Made by a program: the position numbers and the translations under genes. The notes beneath the pieces are model-generated. The model was not told where the DNA came from. It did not search any database and saw nothing but the letters and a program-made list of their open reading frames with translations. This document shows, in pieces, positions 39,994-47,909 of a stretch of 64,000 bases of DNA. How positions within the stretch are numbered: position 1 is the first letter of the stretch; each line of letters starts with the position of its first letter. The DNA comes from UBA1127 sp034422455 (lineage in GTDB: Bacteria > Chloroflexota > Dehalococcoidia > Lucifugimonadales > UBA1127): the NCBI GenBank assembly GCA_034422455.1, contig DAOUJQ010000003.1:41435-105434 (forward strand), given 5' to 3'.

Positions 39994-41973
39994 CTACCCC
40001 GTTGCCCTAACCGCCCGCATCGCCGGCAGCGCCGCCGCCGCGCGCTGGCGCTCCGGCCACAGCGATACGACGGTGCCGAGGACCATGATGGGCCCGGCGA
40101 TCCACAGCCACAGGACGAGCGGGTTGATGTGGACGCGGAAGAGGGCGCGGCCGTCGGCGGTGAACTCGCTGGCGAGGACGTAGAGGTCCTCGACGGGCGT
40201 CTGCCGGATGCCGGCGCGGGTGGCGGCCATGGAGAAGGCCGGGTAGAAGGCGTAGCCGGGGTTGAGCTGCTCCAGCGGCTCGCCGTCCTTGTAGACCATG
40301 ACCGCGGCGCGATGCTCGACGCGGTCGGAGCGGGCCTGCATGGCGCTGCCGAGGAACTCGACCTCGTAGCTGCCGAGGGCGGCGCGCTCGCCGGGGGCCA
40401 GCGAGAAGTCGTCCTGGACGCTGTAGAAGGACGAGCCCGTCGCGGCGAAGGCCAGCAGGACGATGCCGATGTGGGCGATGTAGCCGCCGTAGCGGGGCCG
40501 GTTGGACATGATGAGGCGGCCGAAGGCCGTGGCGTAGCCCTCGCCCCGCTCATGGCGCACGAGGGTGCCCCGCAGCCACTCGCGCAGGATGCCGGCGGCG
40601 GCGAGGCCGCAGACGCCGAAGGCGAGGGCGGGCAGGAACGATCGCGCGCCGAGGCCGACGGCAATCGCCGCCGTGATGACGCCGATGATGATGGGGAACC
40701 GGAGGAGGCGGAGGAGCCCGCCGCCGGACGATCGCCGCCACGGCAGGAGCGGGCCGACGCCCATGAGGGCGACGAGGGCGAGGAAGAGGGGGCCGGCGAC
40801 GATGTCGTAGTAGGGGCGGCCGACGGTGACGATGACGCCCTGGAAGACGTCGGTGACGAGGGGGTAGACGACGCCCCAGAGGGTCACCAGCGCGATCATG
40901 AGGAAGAGGACGTTGTTCAGCAGGAAGGCGGCCTCGCGGGAAAGGCGCGACTCCAGGGGCGCGGCGCTCCGGAGGCGGTTGTAGCGCCAGAAGAAGACGG
41001 CGAAGGCGCCGACGAGGTTGATGCCGAGGAAGAGCAGGAAGACCCAGCCCATCGTCGACTGGCCGAAGGAGTGGACGGAGGGTACGGGGCCGCCGCGGTT
41101 CATGAACATGCCGTACATGGCGAAGCCCCAGGCGAGGATGATGAGGGCGATGTTCCACATGCGGAACATGCCGCGGCGCTTCTGCACCATGATGGAGTGG
41201 ATGAAGGCGGTCAGCGGCAGCCACGGCAGCAGGCCCGCGTTCTCGACGGGGTCCCAGGCCCAGTAGCCGCCCCAGCCGAGGATGGTGTAGGCCCACCACG
41301 CGCCGAGCAGGAGGCCGACGGTCAGCGTCGCCCAGATGACGAGGCCCCAGGTGCGGGCCGTGTCGACCCACTCGTCGCCGGTCTGGCCCGCCAGCAGGTG
41401 GCCGATGGCGAAGGCGAAGGGGAGGGCGACGCCGATGAGGCCGGTCATGAGCATGGGCGGGTGGAAGAACATGCCGGGGTGGGTCAGCAGCGGGTTGATG
41501 CCCTGGCCGTCGGGGGGCGTGACGGCGAGCTCGTAGAAGGGGTTGGCCATGGTCATCATGACGGCGACGAAGAAGACGACGACGGCCATGAGGACGGCGG
41601 TGGTGAAGGGGAGGGCGGCGCGGACCTCGTCGGGGGCGCGCCAGATGGCGAGGGCGGCGAGGGCGGAGAAGACGGCGGCGATGAAGAGCAGGGAGCCCTC
41701 GTTGCCGGCGTAGAAGGCGACCCACGTGAGCCAGGGGTCCATCGCGCGGTTGCTGTTGCCCGCGACGTAGCGCAGGGAGAAGTCGTGGTCGACGAAGGCG
41801 GCGACGAGGACGAGCATGGAGACGACGAGCATGAGGGGCGTGAGGTAGGCGGCGTAGCGGGCGCTGAGGACGAGGTCGGGCGACCGCTGCCACTGGCCCA
41901 CGAGGGAGCCGACGCCCGCGTAGGAGGCGAGGGCGACGGCGAGGAGGAGGGTTATGGTGCCGAGGTCTGCCAT
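39994..41973 (-). CDS. ccmF: Cytochrome c haem lyase subunit CcmF
   Basis: A polytopic membrane protein of 659 residues, of normal family length, with about 14 helices. It carries the WWD haem-handling motif (GWGGYWAWDPVENAGLLPW, about 235-253) and the conserved NEGSLLF and HPPMLM segments. CcmF with CcmH ligates haem to apocytochrome c outside the membrane. It follows ccmH, with a duplicated junction between them, and lies downstream of the cytochrome-rich complex III operon. Confidence 0.95.
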   Translation of the reverse strand: MADLGTITLLLAVALASYAGVGSLVGQWQRSPDLVLSARYAAYLTPLMLVVSMLVLVAAFVDHDFSLRYVAGNSNRAMDPWLTWVAFYAGNEGSLLFIAAVFSALAALAIWRAPDEVRAALPFTTAVLMAVVVFFVAVMMTMANPFYELAVTPPDGQGINPLLTHPGMFFHPPMLMTGLIGVALPFAFAIGHLLAGQTGDEWVDTARTWGLVIWATLTVGLLLGAWWAYTILGWGGYWAWDPVENAGLLPWLPLTAFIHSIMVQKRRGMFRMWNIALIILAWGFAMYGMFMNRGGPVPSVHSFGQSTMGWVFLLFLGINLVGAFAVFFWRYNRLRSAAPLESRLSREAAFLLNNVLFLMIALVTLWGVVYPLVTDVFQGVIVTVGRPYYDIVAGPLFLALVALMGVGPLLPWRRSSGGGLLRLLRFPIIIGVITAAIAVGLGARSFLPALAFGVCGLAAAGILREWLRGTLVRHERGEGYATAFGRLIMSNRPRYGGYIAHIGIVLLAFAATGSSFYSVQDDFSLAPGERAALGSYEVEFLGSAMQARSDRVEHRAAVMVYKDGEPLEQLNPGYAFYPAFSMAATRAGIRQTPVEDLYVLASEFTADGRALFRVHINPLVLWLWIAGPIMVLGTVVSLWPERQRAAAALPAMRAVRATG

Positions 41974-42121
41974 GTGCTAGGTGTCCTCTTTCATTTCCGT
42001 ACGGCTTTGTCCTTCGACAGGCCCCTTGGACGGGCTCCCCACCCCATTGCCGCCCCTCTGGGTTCCTGCCTCCGCAGGAACGACGAATCTTGCGAGGTCT
42101 GCCATGTGCTAGGTGTCCTCT
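41961..42121. repeat. 29-base direct duplication at the ccmH-ccmF junction
   Basis: The 29 bases 41961-41989 and 42093-42121 are identical. Each includes the stop codon of ccmH and the start codon of ccmF in minus-strand sense. Between them are a damaged family A unit and a family B hairpin (GGTTCCTGCCTCCGCAGGAACGAC, about 42061-42084). Confidence 0.9.
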
Positions 42122-42636
42122 CTGGCGTTCCGCGTTTCTCGCCCTTCGACAGGCTCAGGGCGAACGGGTTGGTCACTCAGCTCGCGGTCTACCTGCGCGA
42201 GGTAGGGCGCGAGGTCGTCGTCGGCCGCGGCGGCGAGCTGCGGCTGCGGCGGGCGTCGGCCCATGAGATGGGTGACCCAGAAGAGGGCCAGCAGGCCGAG
42301 GGCGATGCCCACGGGCGGGGCGGCCCACACCAGCCAGTGAAAGCCCTCCCTCGGCGGCGCGGCGAGCACCCGCTCGCCGTAGCGGTCGACGAAGAACTGC
42401 CGGATCTCCGCGTCGGAGCGGCCCGCGTCGATCTGCTCGCGGACGATGGCCTGCATGTCCTTGGCGAGCTGCACCTGGGAGCGGTCGATGGTCTCGCCGG
42501 GGCAGATGGGGCAAATGAGCGACTGCTCGATGGCCTGGGCGCGCTGTTCCTCGGCCGACAGGGGCGAGACGACGGTGGTGCAGGCCGCGAGGGCGAGCGC
42601 CACGGCCACGAGGAGGGTCACCGCTGGCCGCGCCAT
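42109..42636 (-). CDS. ccmH: Cytochrome c maturation protein CcmH
   Basis: A protein of 175 residues. A lipobox-like signal (ALALAACTT) leads to the redox motif LICPICPGETIDRS (Cys at about 42 and 45), then FFVDRYGERVLAAPPREGF and one membrane helix. CcmH reduces apocytochrome cysteines for haem attachment. The last 20 residues (QPVRPEPVEGRETRNAREDT) come largely from a family A repeat, so the natural C-terminus has been replaced or extended. It is cotranscribed with ccmF. Confidence 0.9.
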   Translation of the reverse strand: MARPAVTLLVAVALALAACTTVVSPLSAEEQRAQAIEQSLICPICPGETIDRSQVQLAKDMQAIVREQIDAGRSDAEIRQFFVDRYGERVLAAPPREGFHWLVWAAPPVGIALGLLALFWVTHLMGRRPPQPQLAAAADDDLAPYLAQVDRELSDQPVRPEPVEGRETRNAREDT

Positions 42637-42657
42637 GCAGCGCAGTCCGCTCGTGGG

Positions 42658-42945
42658 ACCCTTCGACAAGCTCAGGGCGAACGGACTCCTTACCGCCACG
42701 CCACCCCTCTGGATTCCCGCCTCCGCGGGAATGACGGGGTTGGGGGTCTGGGCGAGCGGCCTCTCGGCCCCACCACACCCCGCCCCTCTGGGTTCCTGCC
42801 TCCGCAGGAACGACGAGGAGAGGGGCAGGGCGAACGGGTTGTGGTGACGGCTAGGCAACGGTCTCTCCCGGGCGCGGGCGTCTGCACCCCCATCCCAACC
42901 CCGTATCGAGTACGGGGCAGGCTCTTCCCCCATCAAGGGGGAAGG
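42658..42945. repeat. Repeat block A, B, D between ccmH and actE
   Basis: Family A (42658-42684), family B hairpins (GATTCCCGCCTCCGCGGGAATGAC at about 42712 and GGTTCCTGCCTCCGCAGGAACGAC at about 42790), a palindrome CCCCGTATCGAGTACGGGG (42899-42917) and a family D run (about 42926-42950). No gene in 42637-43007. Confidence 0.8.
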
Positions 42946-43007
42946 GGTTGCGCGCTCACCAAGTATCGTAGGGCATGGAAACGAGGCGGGGGAAGGCTGG
43001 GCAGGGG

Positions 43008-43625
43008 CTAGCGTCCCTGAAGCTCCCGGACGTAGTCGACCAGCAGCCACCGGTCTTCCGGCGAGAGGAGGTTCTTGAAGGGCGGCATGACCAGGACGCC
43101 GTCGGTGAGGATGCCGTAGATGTCGCCGTCGGTCTTCTCGACGGTGGCCTCGCCGCTCAGGTCGGGCACGGGGACGTAGTTGTAGGCCTGCAGGAAGTCG
43201 TTGACGCGGCCGTCGCCGGCGCCCGCCATGCCGTGGCAGTGGGAGCAGTTCCAGCGGAAGAGCTCGACGGCCTCGGCGTGGCCGGCCGTGCCGTCGGCGG
43301 CCGCGCCGGCGCGGGGGTTGACGAGGTCCGGGTAGTTGAGCGGGTCGATGTCCGGCGCGCGGGTCAGCGCCCGGGGGTCGCCGGCGAACTTGAAGGGGAC
43401 GGCGCCCGGCGGGGAGTCGAGGCGCGGGGGCTCCTGCGGCCGGTAGGTCTGGGTGTAGTGCATCTCCGCCGCCCAGTCGATGGGGGCGTAGTTGCCGCTC
43501 TTGGCGAGACAGCCGGAGGCGAGCAACAGCAGCGCGATCGCCGAAACGGCGAACACGGCGCTGAACCGGGCCGCACTGCTCGTGCGCCGGTGGATGCTGC
43601 CTGCGGTGTGCATACGGTCTTGCAT
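43008..43625 (-). CDS. actE: Alternative complex III monohaem cytochrome c subunit (ActE-like)
   Basis: A lipoprotein-like protein of 205 residues. The signal ends LLLLASGCLAK. One haem site, CSHCHGMAG (near residue 126), and a distal Met in VLVMPPFKNLLSPEDRWLL match the ActE/ActD-linked monohaem cytochrome. It passes electrons from the multihaem subunit toward an oxidase. It is one base after the ActD stop, at the end of the complex III operon. Confidence 0.87.
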   Translation of the reverse strand: MQDRMHTAGSIHRRTSSAARFSAVFAVSAIALLLLASGCLAKSGNYAPIDWAAEMHYTQTYRPQEPPRLDSPPGAVPFKFAGDPRALTRAPDIDPLNYPDLVNPRAGAAADGTAGHAEAVELFRWNCSHCHGMAGAGDGRVNDFLQAYNYVPVPDLSGEATVEKTDGDIYGILTDGVLVMPPFKNLLSPEDRWLLVDYVRELQGR

Positions 43626-43626
43626 A

Positions 43627-44139
43627 CTAGGCGCTCGCGGGCTCCAGCTTCACGTCCGCGGCGTTTGCCGCCTTGAAGAGCGCGTCGACGCGCCCCTCTT
43701 CGCCCTCGGGGGCGACCACCACCAGTCCGATGTAGCCCTCCGTGATGCGGGGGTCGTAGAGATCGAGCTTGGCCTTGGGCAGGCGGGACTCGAAGATGAC
43801 GCCGATGATGGTCGAGATGATGGCGCCCAGCATGGTGCCCTCGTAGGCGATGATGAACATGGCGGGCAGGGCCAGGATGGGCTTGCCGCCGGTGACCAGC
43901 GGGTAGGCCAGCTGGGTGCCCGCCGTCACCAGGACGGCGATGGAGAAGCCCAACATGGCGCCCATGAGCGGCCACACGTAGAGGCGGTGGTTGGCCACTT
44001 TCTCGCCGAAGGCCCCCTCCGGGTACGGGGTGCCGGACAGCACCTCAAAGTCCTCGAGGCCGCTTTCGCGCAGCTTGTCGGCTGCCTCGACGGCTTCGTC
44101 GACCTCTTTGAACACTCCCAGAACGCTTCTGCCTGCCAT
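43627..44139 (-). CDS. actD: Alternative complex III subunit ActD (DUF3341)
   Basis: A membrane protein of 170 residues beginning VLGVFKEVDEAVEAADKLRE, then DFEVLSGTPYPEGAF and two helices (WPLMGAMLGFSIAVLVTAG, MFIIAYEGTMLGAIISTIIG). This is the DUF3341 pattern of ActD. It lies between actC and actE. Confidence 0.92.
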   Translation of the reverse strand: MAGRSVLGVFKEVDEAVEAADKLRESGLEDFEVLSGTPYPEGAFGEKVANHRLYVWPLMGAMLGFSIAVLVTAGTQLAYPLVTGGKPILALPAMFIIAYEGTMLGAIISTIIGVIFESRLPKAKLDLYDPRITEGYIGLVVVAPEGEEGRVDALFKAANAADVKLEPASA

Positions 44140-44155
44140 AGCTCGCCTCGCTTGC

Positions 44156-45535
44156 CTACTCTTCTCGGTACGCGGCAGGGACCATCACCTTGCCGACGCG
44201 GATGTGGGTTTCCATGGCCACTCCCTCCTTGGCGTCCGCCAGGGGGATGATGGGGAAGAACTTGGAGAACGTGAGCACGCCCAGGAAGACGAGGCAGAAG
44301 CTGCCCGCAACCAGGATGAGCTCGATGGGGCTGGGGTTGTACGAGCCCCAGTTGAACGTGAGCGGCTGTTTGCGCATGAGGCCGGGGATGATGATGATGA
44401 AACGCTCCAGCCACATGCCGATGTTGACCATGACGGTGGTCCAGAACATGAGGGCCACGTTCTGCCGGACGCGCTTGAAGAGCCACAGGGGCACGGGCAC
44501 GAAGTAGCCCATCAGCAGGAAGACGACGAATATGGCGTTGAAGGGCCACTCGAAGACCTGCAGGTGGCGCAGGGAGATCTCCGGCTCCTCCGCCGGGTAG
44601 ATGCCGAGGAAGAACTCGATGACGAGGAAGTAGAACCACGCCGTCGCGACGACGATCATCAGGCGCGCGAGGGCGTCGAAGTGGTCGTCGCGGATGTAGT
44701 TCTCCCAGCGGAACATCCACCGCAGCAGCGCGAGCACCGAGATCACGCCGGCCACGCCGGAGTGGACGGCCCCAATGACGAAGTAGGGCGCGAAGATGGT
44801 CGCGTGCCAGCCCTCGACGGCGATCTGCACGGCGAAGTCCCACGACACGATGCTGTGCACCGAGACGAAGACGGGCAGGATCAGGGCGGAGAGGAGGAAG
44901 CCCGCGATGATCTGGAGCTTCCACTGGCGGGTGTTGCCCTTCCAGCCGAGGCTCATGAAGCCGTAGACCTTCTGCATCAGGCCGGAGGAGCGGTCGCGGA
45001 GGACGGCGAGGTCCGGGATGAGCAGCAGGATGACGAAGAGGGTCGTGCCCGTCAGGTACGTCGAGATGGCGGTCGGGTCCCAGACGAAGGGGGACCGGAC
45101 GTCGGGCCAGATGCCGCGGCCGAAGTCGTAGCCGGGGGGCATGGACCAGTAGATGCGCCAGGGGCGGCCGGTGTGGAAGACGGGGTGGAGGGCCGCGGTG
45201 CCCAGGGCGAAGATGGTGAGCACCTCGGCGGCGCGGGTGGCGGGCCGGCGCCACTCGGCGTTGCTGAGGCGCAGGATGGCGGAGAGCATGACACCGGCGT
45301 GGCTGATGCCGACCCAGAACACGAAGTTGACGAGCAGGAAGCCCCACATGACCGGTCGGTTGATGCCGTAGACGCCGGTGCCGTGGTTGACGGCCCAGGC
45401 AAAGCCGCCGAGGGCCGTGCACACGCCGATGGCCAGCGCGCCCAACAGGAAGTAGAACCAGATGGGCGTCGCCAACACTGGCCGCAACAGGTCGCGGTTG
45501 ATATCCAGCTCAGTCAGCGCCGGGCGCTGTTGCAT
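44156..45535 (-). CDS. actC: Alternative complex III NrfD-like subunit ActC
   Basis: A polytopic protein of 459 residues with about ten helices. NrfD-type motifs include NRPVMWGFLLVNFVFWVGIS, HAGVMLSAILRL and HTGRPWRIYW. The subunit forms a quinol site in the membrane and works beside the Fe-S protein. Its spacing to actD is 16 bases. Confidence 0.93.
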   Translation of the reverse strand: MQQRPALTELDINRDLLRPVLATPIWFYFLLGALAIGVCTALGGFAWAVNHGTGVYGINRPVMWGFLLVNFVFWVGISHAGVMLSAILRLSNAEWRRPATRAAEVLTIFALGTAALHPVFHTGRPWRIYWSMPPGYDFGRGIWPDVRSPFVWDPTAISTYLTGTTLFVILLLIPDLAVLRDRSSGLMQKVYGFMSLGWKGNTRQWKLQIIAGFLLSALILPVFVSVHSIVSWDFAVQIAVEGWHATIFAPYFVIGAVHSGVAGVISVLALLRWMFRWENYIRDDHFDALARLMIVVATAWFYFLVIEFFLGIYPAEEPEISLRHLQVFEWPFNAIFVVFLLMGYFVPVPLWLFKRVRQNVALMFWTTVMVNIGMWLERFIIIIPGLMRKQPLTFNWGSYNPSPIELILVAGSFCLVFLGVLTFSKFFPIIPLADAKEGVAMETHIRVGKVMVPAAYREE

Positions 45536-45599
45536 CCCTGCTTCCTATCCTTTCCCAGCCTTGCCAATCGCTTTCACGTTCTCGGCCTTCCCCTCGTCC

Positions 45600-45722
45600 G
45601 CCCCGCCCCTCTGGATTCCCGCTTTCGCGGGAATGACGGAGTGGAGGGGGCGCCGTCCTCGACCTTCAGTTGTTCGCCCCGCCCCTCTGGATTCCCGCTT
45701 TCGCGGGAATGACGGGGAGGGG
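45600..45722. repeat. Two family B hairpins inside the complex III operon
   Basis: Two copies of CCCCTCTGGATTCCCGCTTT continuing CGCGGGAATGACGG (about 45605-45639 and 45680-45714) separate two NrfD-like genes. The 197-base gap has no gene. Confidence 0.85.
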
Positions 45723-45732
45723 GCGTTTCTCC

Positions 45733-47130
45733 TTACTCCGGTTTCGCCAGGATCTTGAGCGGCAGCCGCTTGAGCGGCCTGATGACCTGCAGCATGGAGC
45801 CCTCGCGGATCTCCCACAGGTTGAATATGGGTACGAACTTGAGCGCGAGCACGTAGAGCAGCAGCGCGCCGCCGATGACGCCCGCGACCATGAGGACGTC
45901 GCCGGTCTGCGGCACGACCGCCTCCGGCACCTCCTGCAGGATGTGGCCGGTGGTCTCCTCGACGGAGTAGAAGCCGACGTAGATGCGGACCTTGTCGAGG
46001 AGGGCGCCGGCGATGATGAGACAGCCGACGATGGTCGGCCCGAGGATGCTCTTGCGCACGGGGTTCCACATGAGGATGCCGAGCACCAACGCGAAGTTGC
46101 ACAGCACGGTGATGATGAAGATCGTCCGGTAGGGGCCGAACCACATGAGCTGCAGGAAGTCCTGCGCCTGCGGGGTCTTGGCGTACCAGTAGATGATGAA
46201 GCCGGACCACCAGAAGTACATCCACAGCAGAGAGGAGGCGAGCATGAGCTTGGCCATGCTCCAGAACTGGTTGACGCCGATGTACTCCTTGAACCCGCCG
46301 AAGAAGCGCAGCACGAAAGAGGTCACGATGACCGTCGCGAGGGCGGACTGGATGCCGCCGAGGGCCTGCCAGGCGGGGAAGACGGAGTCGCGCAGGCCGG
46401 GCACGAGGCTCTGGCCGAAGTCGAAGCTGATGGTGGTGTGCGACCAGACGATGAAGATGAAGTAGAGGGCGCCAAGGACGCCCAGGGCCGCCCGCAGGGC
46501 GCGCCACTGCCGCTTGGAGCCGACCCAGCCGAGGGCGAGCTTCGAGTAGAGGGCGCCGCGCAGGCCGCCGATGCGGCTCTTGGCCAGCGCGAAGTCCGGG
46601 ATGGCGGAGGCCCACAGCAGCCCGAAGCCGTTGATGGCCGTGAAGACCAGCACCAGGGCGACGTAGAGGTGCGGGGCGCCCACGGGCCAGCCCTCGTTCA
46701 CCTTGTTGTACATCAGCAGCGTCTGCCGGCCGTCGGCGGACGGCAGGGTGAGGAGCAAGGGGACCATGATCAGGATGGACAGGAGACCCACGACGCTCCA
46801 GGTCTCGGCGATGCGGGACACGTAGCGGTTCCAGTGGGACTTGGCGAACCGGGGCGCGATGGCGACCAGCGGCGCGGAGAGGCTGGTGGTCATGATGAAG
46901 GCGAGGGCCGCGGCGAGGTAGCCCCACGGGTGGTGGCTGTCGAGGCCGCCGTCGGCCGCCTTCATGGCGAAGCCCACGACGCCCAGCGCCGCCAGCGCGG
47001 CGAGGACAAGCACCAGCAGGAGGTAGGCGGGGCCGGTGCGTTCCGTCCAGCCCAGCACCTCTGTGGCGGCCTGTTCCGACGACCGCTCCAGCAGGTCTAC
47101 GTGGTGACCGTGTGGTCCGCCGTTATGCAT
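45733..47130 (-). CDS. actF: Second NrfD-like quinol subunit of alternative complex III (ActF-like)
   Basis: A polytopic protein of 465 residues with about ten helices, paralogous in layout to ActC but divergent (SSLLWMYFWWSGFIIYWYAK, HPWGYLAAALAFIMTTS). Alternative complex III has two NrfD-like subunits; this is the less typical one, so the ActF name is tentative. Its start overlaps the stop of the Fe-S gene by eight bases. An N-terminal His-rich stretch (HNGGPHGHH) is unusual. Confidence 0.8.
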   Translation of the reverse strand: MHNGGPHGHHVDLLERSSEQAATEVLGWTERTGPAYLLLVLVLAALAALGVVGFAMKAADGGLDSHHPWGYLAAALAFIMTTSLSAPLVAIAPRFAKSHWNRYVSRIAETWSVVGLLSILIMVPLLLTLPSADGRQTLLMYNKVNEGWPVGAPHLYVALVLVFTAINGFGLLWASAIPDFALAKSRIGGLRGALYSKLALGWVGSKRQWRALRAALGVLGALYFIFIVWSHTTISFDFGQSLVPGLRDSVFPAWQALGGIQSALATVIVTSFVLRFFGGFKEYIGVNQFWSMAKLMLASSLLWMYFWWSGFIIYWYAKTPQAQDFLQLMWFGPYRTIFIITVLCNFALVLGILMWNPVRKSILGPTIVGCLIIAGALLDKVRIYVGFYSVEETTGHILQEVPEAVVPQTGDVLMVAGVIGGALLLYVLALKFVPIFNLWEIREGSMLQVIRPLKRLPLKILAKPE

Positions 47131-47845
47131 GCTCCCCTTCCGATGCCGCGTAGGGGTCTATCTTGGCCAGGTACGTCACGCTGGGCTCCGTGCCCAGGTG
47201 CTCGAGGATCCGGTACTGCCGGCCGCTCTCCCGCAGGTGGGCGACCTGGCTGGAGGCGTCGTTGAGGTCGCCGAAGACGAGGGCGTCCGTGGGGCACGAC
47301 TGCACGCAGGCGGGGACGACGTCGCCGTCCTGCACCTCGCGGCCCTCCAGGCCGGCGTCGCGGGTCGTGCGGCGGATGCGCTGGATGCAGAAGGTGCACT
47401 TCTCCATGATGCCGCGGCTGCGGACGGAGACATCGGTGTTGAGCTGGTTGCGGAGGGTCTCCGGCCAGACGGGCTCCCAGAAGTTGAAGAAGCGCACGTT
47501 CCACGGGTCGTTGTTGGCGCAGAACCGGGTGCCGATGCAGCGGTTGTACACCTGCACGTTGAGGCCCTCGTTGTTGTGGTAGGTGGCGAAGACCGGGCAC
47601 ACGGACTCGCACGGGGCGTTCTCGCAGTGCTGGCAAAGCATGGGCACGAAGCGGGCCTTCACGTCCGGGAACTCGCCCTCCCAGTACCGCTCGATGCGGA
47701 TCCACTGGATGGCGCGCCGCTGCAGGAAGTGGTCGGGCTGGTTGATGGGGATGTTGTTCTCAGACTGGCAGGCGACGACACAGGCCTGACAGCCCGTGCA
47801 CTTGTCGGCGTCCACCGCCATGCCCCATTTTCGCTCTACTGCCAC
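47123..47845 (-). CDS. actB2: Alternative complex III Fe-S subunit (ActB C-terminal half as separate gene)
   Basis: A protein of 240 residues with four ferredoxin-type Cys clusters: CTGCQACVVACQSEN, CQHCENAPCESVCP, CIGTRFC with CTFC, and CVQSCPTDALVFGD. It corresponds to the Fe-S half of fused ActB. It carries electrons between the quinol subunits and the haem subunits. Found between the actB1-like gene and the NrfD-like gene. Confidence 0.92.
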   Translation of the reverse strand: MAVERKWGMAVDADKCTGCQACVVACQSENNIPINQPDHFLQRRAIQWIRIERYWEGEFPDVKARFVPMLCQHCENAPCESVCPVFATYHNNEGLNVQVYNRCIGTRFCANNDPWNVRFFNFWEPVWPETLRNQLNTDVSVRSRGIMEKCTFCIQRIRRTTRDAGLEGREVQDGDVVPACVQSCPTDALVFGDLNDASSQVAHLRESGRQYRILEHLGTEPSVTYLAKIDPYAASEGEHA

Positions 47846-47909
47846 CGAGTCCTCCTCGGCCCGCGACTCGCAGTGTTCCTCCGCCGCGGACTCAAACGCT
47901 CATGCTCTC

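Noticed and set aside
40129..43011. A 960-codon plus-strand open frame opposite ccmF and ccmH
   Set aside because: The acidic, repetitive product is antisense to well-supported cytochrome biogenesis genes and crosses intergenic repeats.
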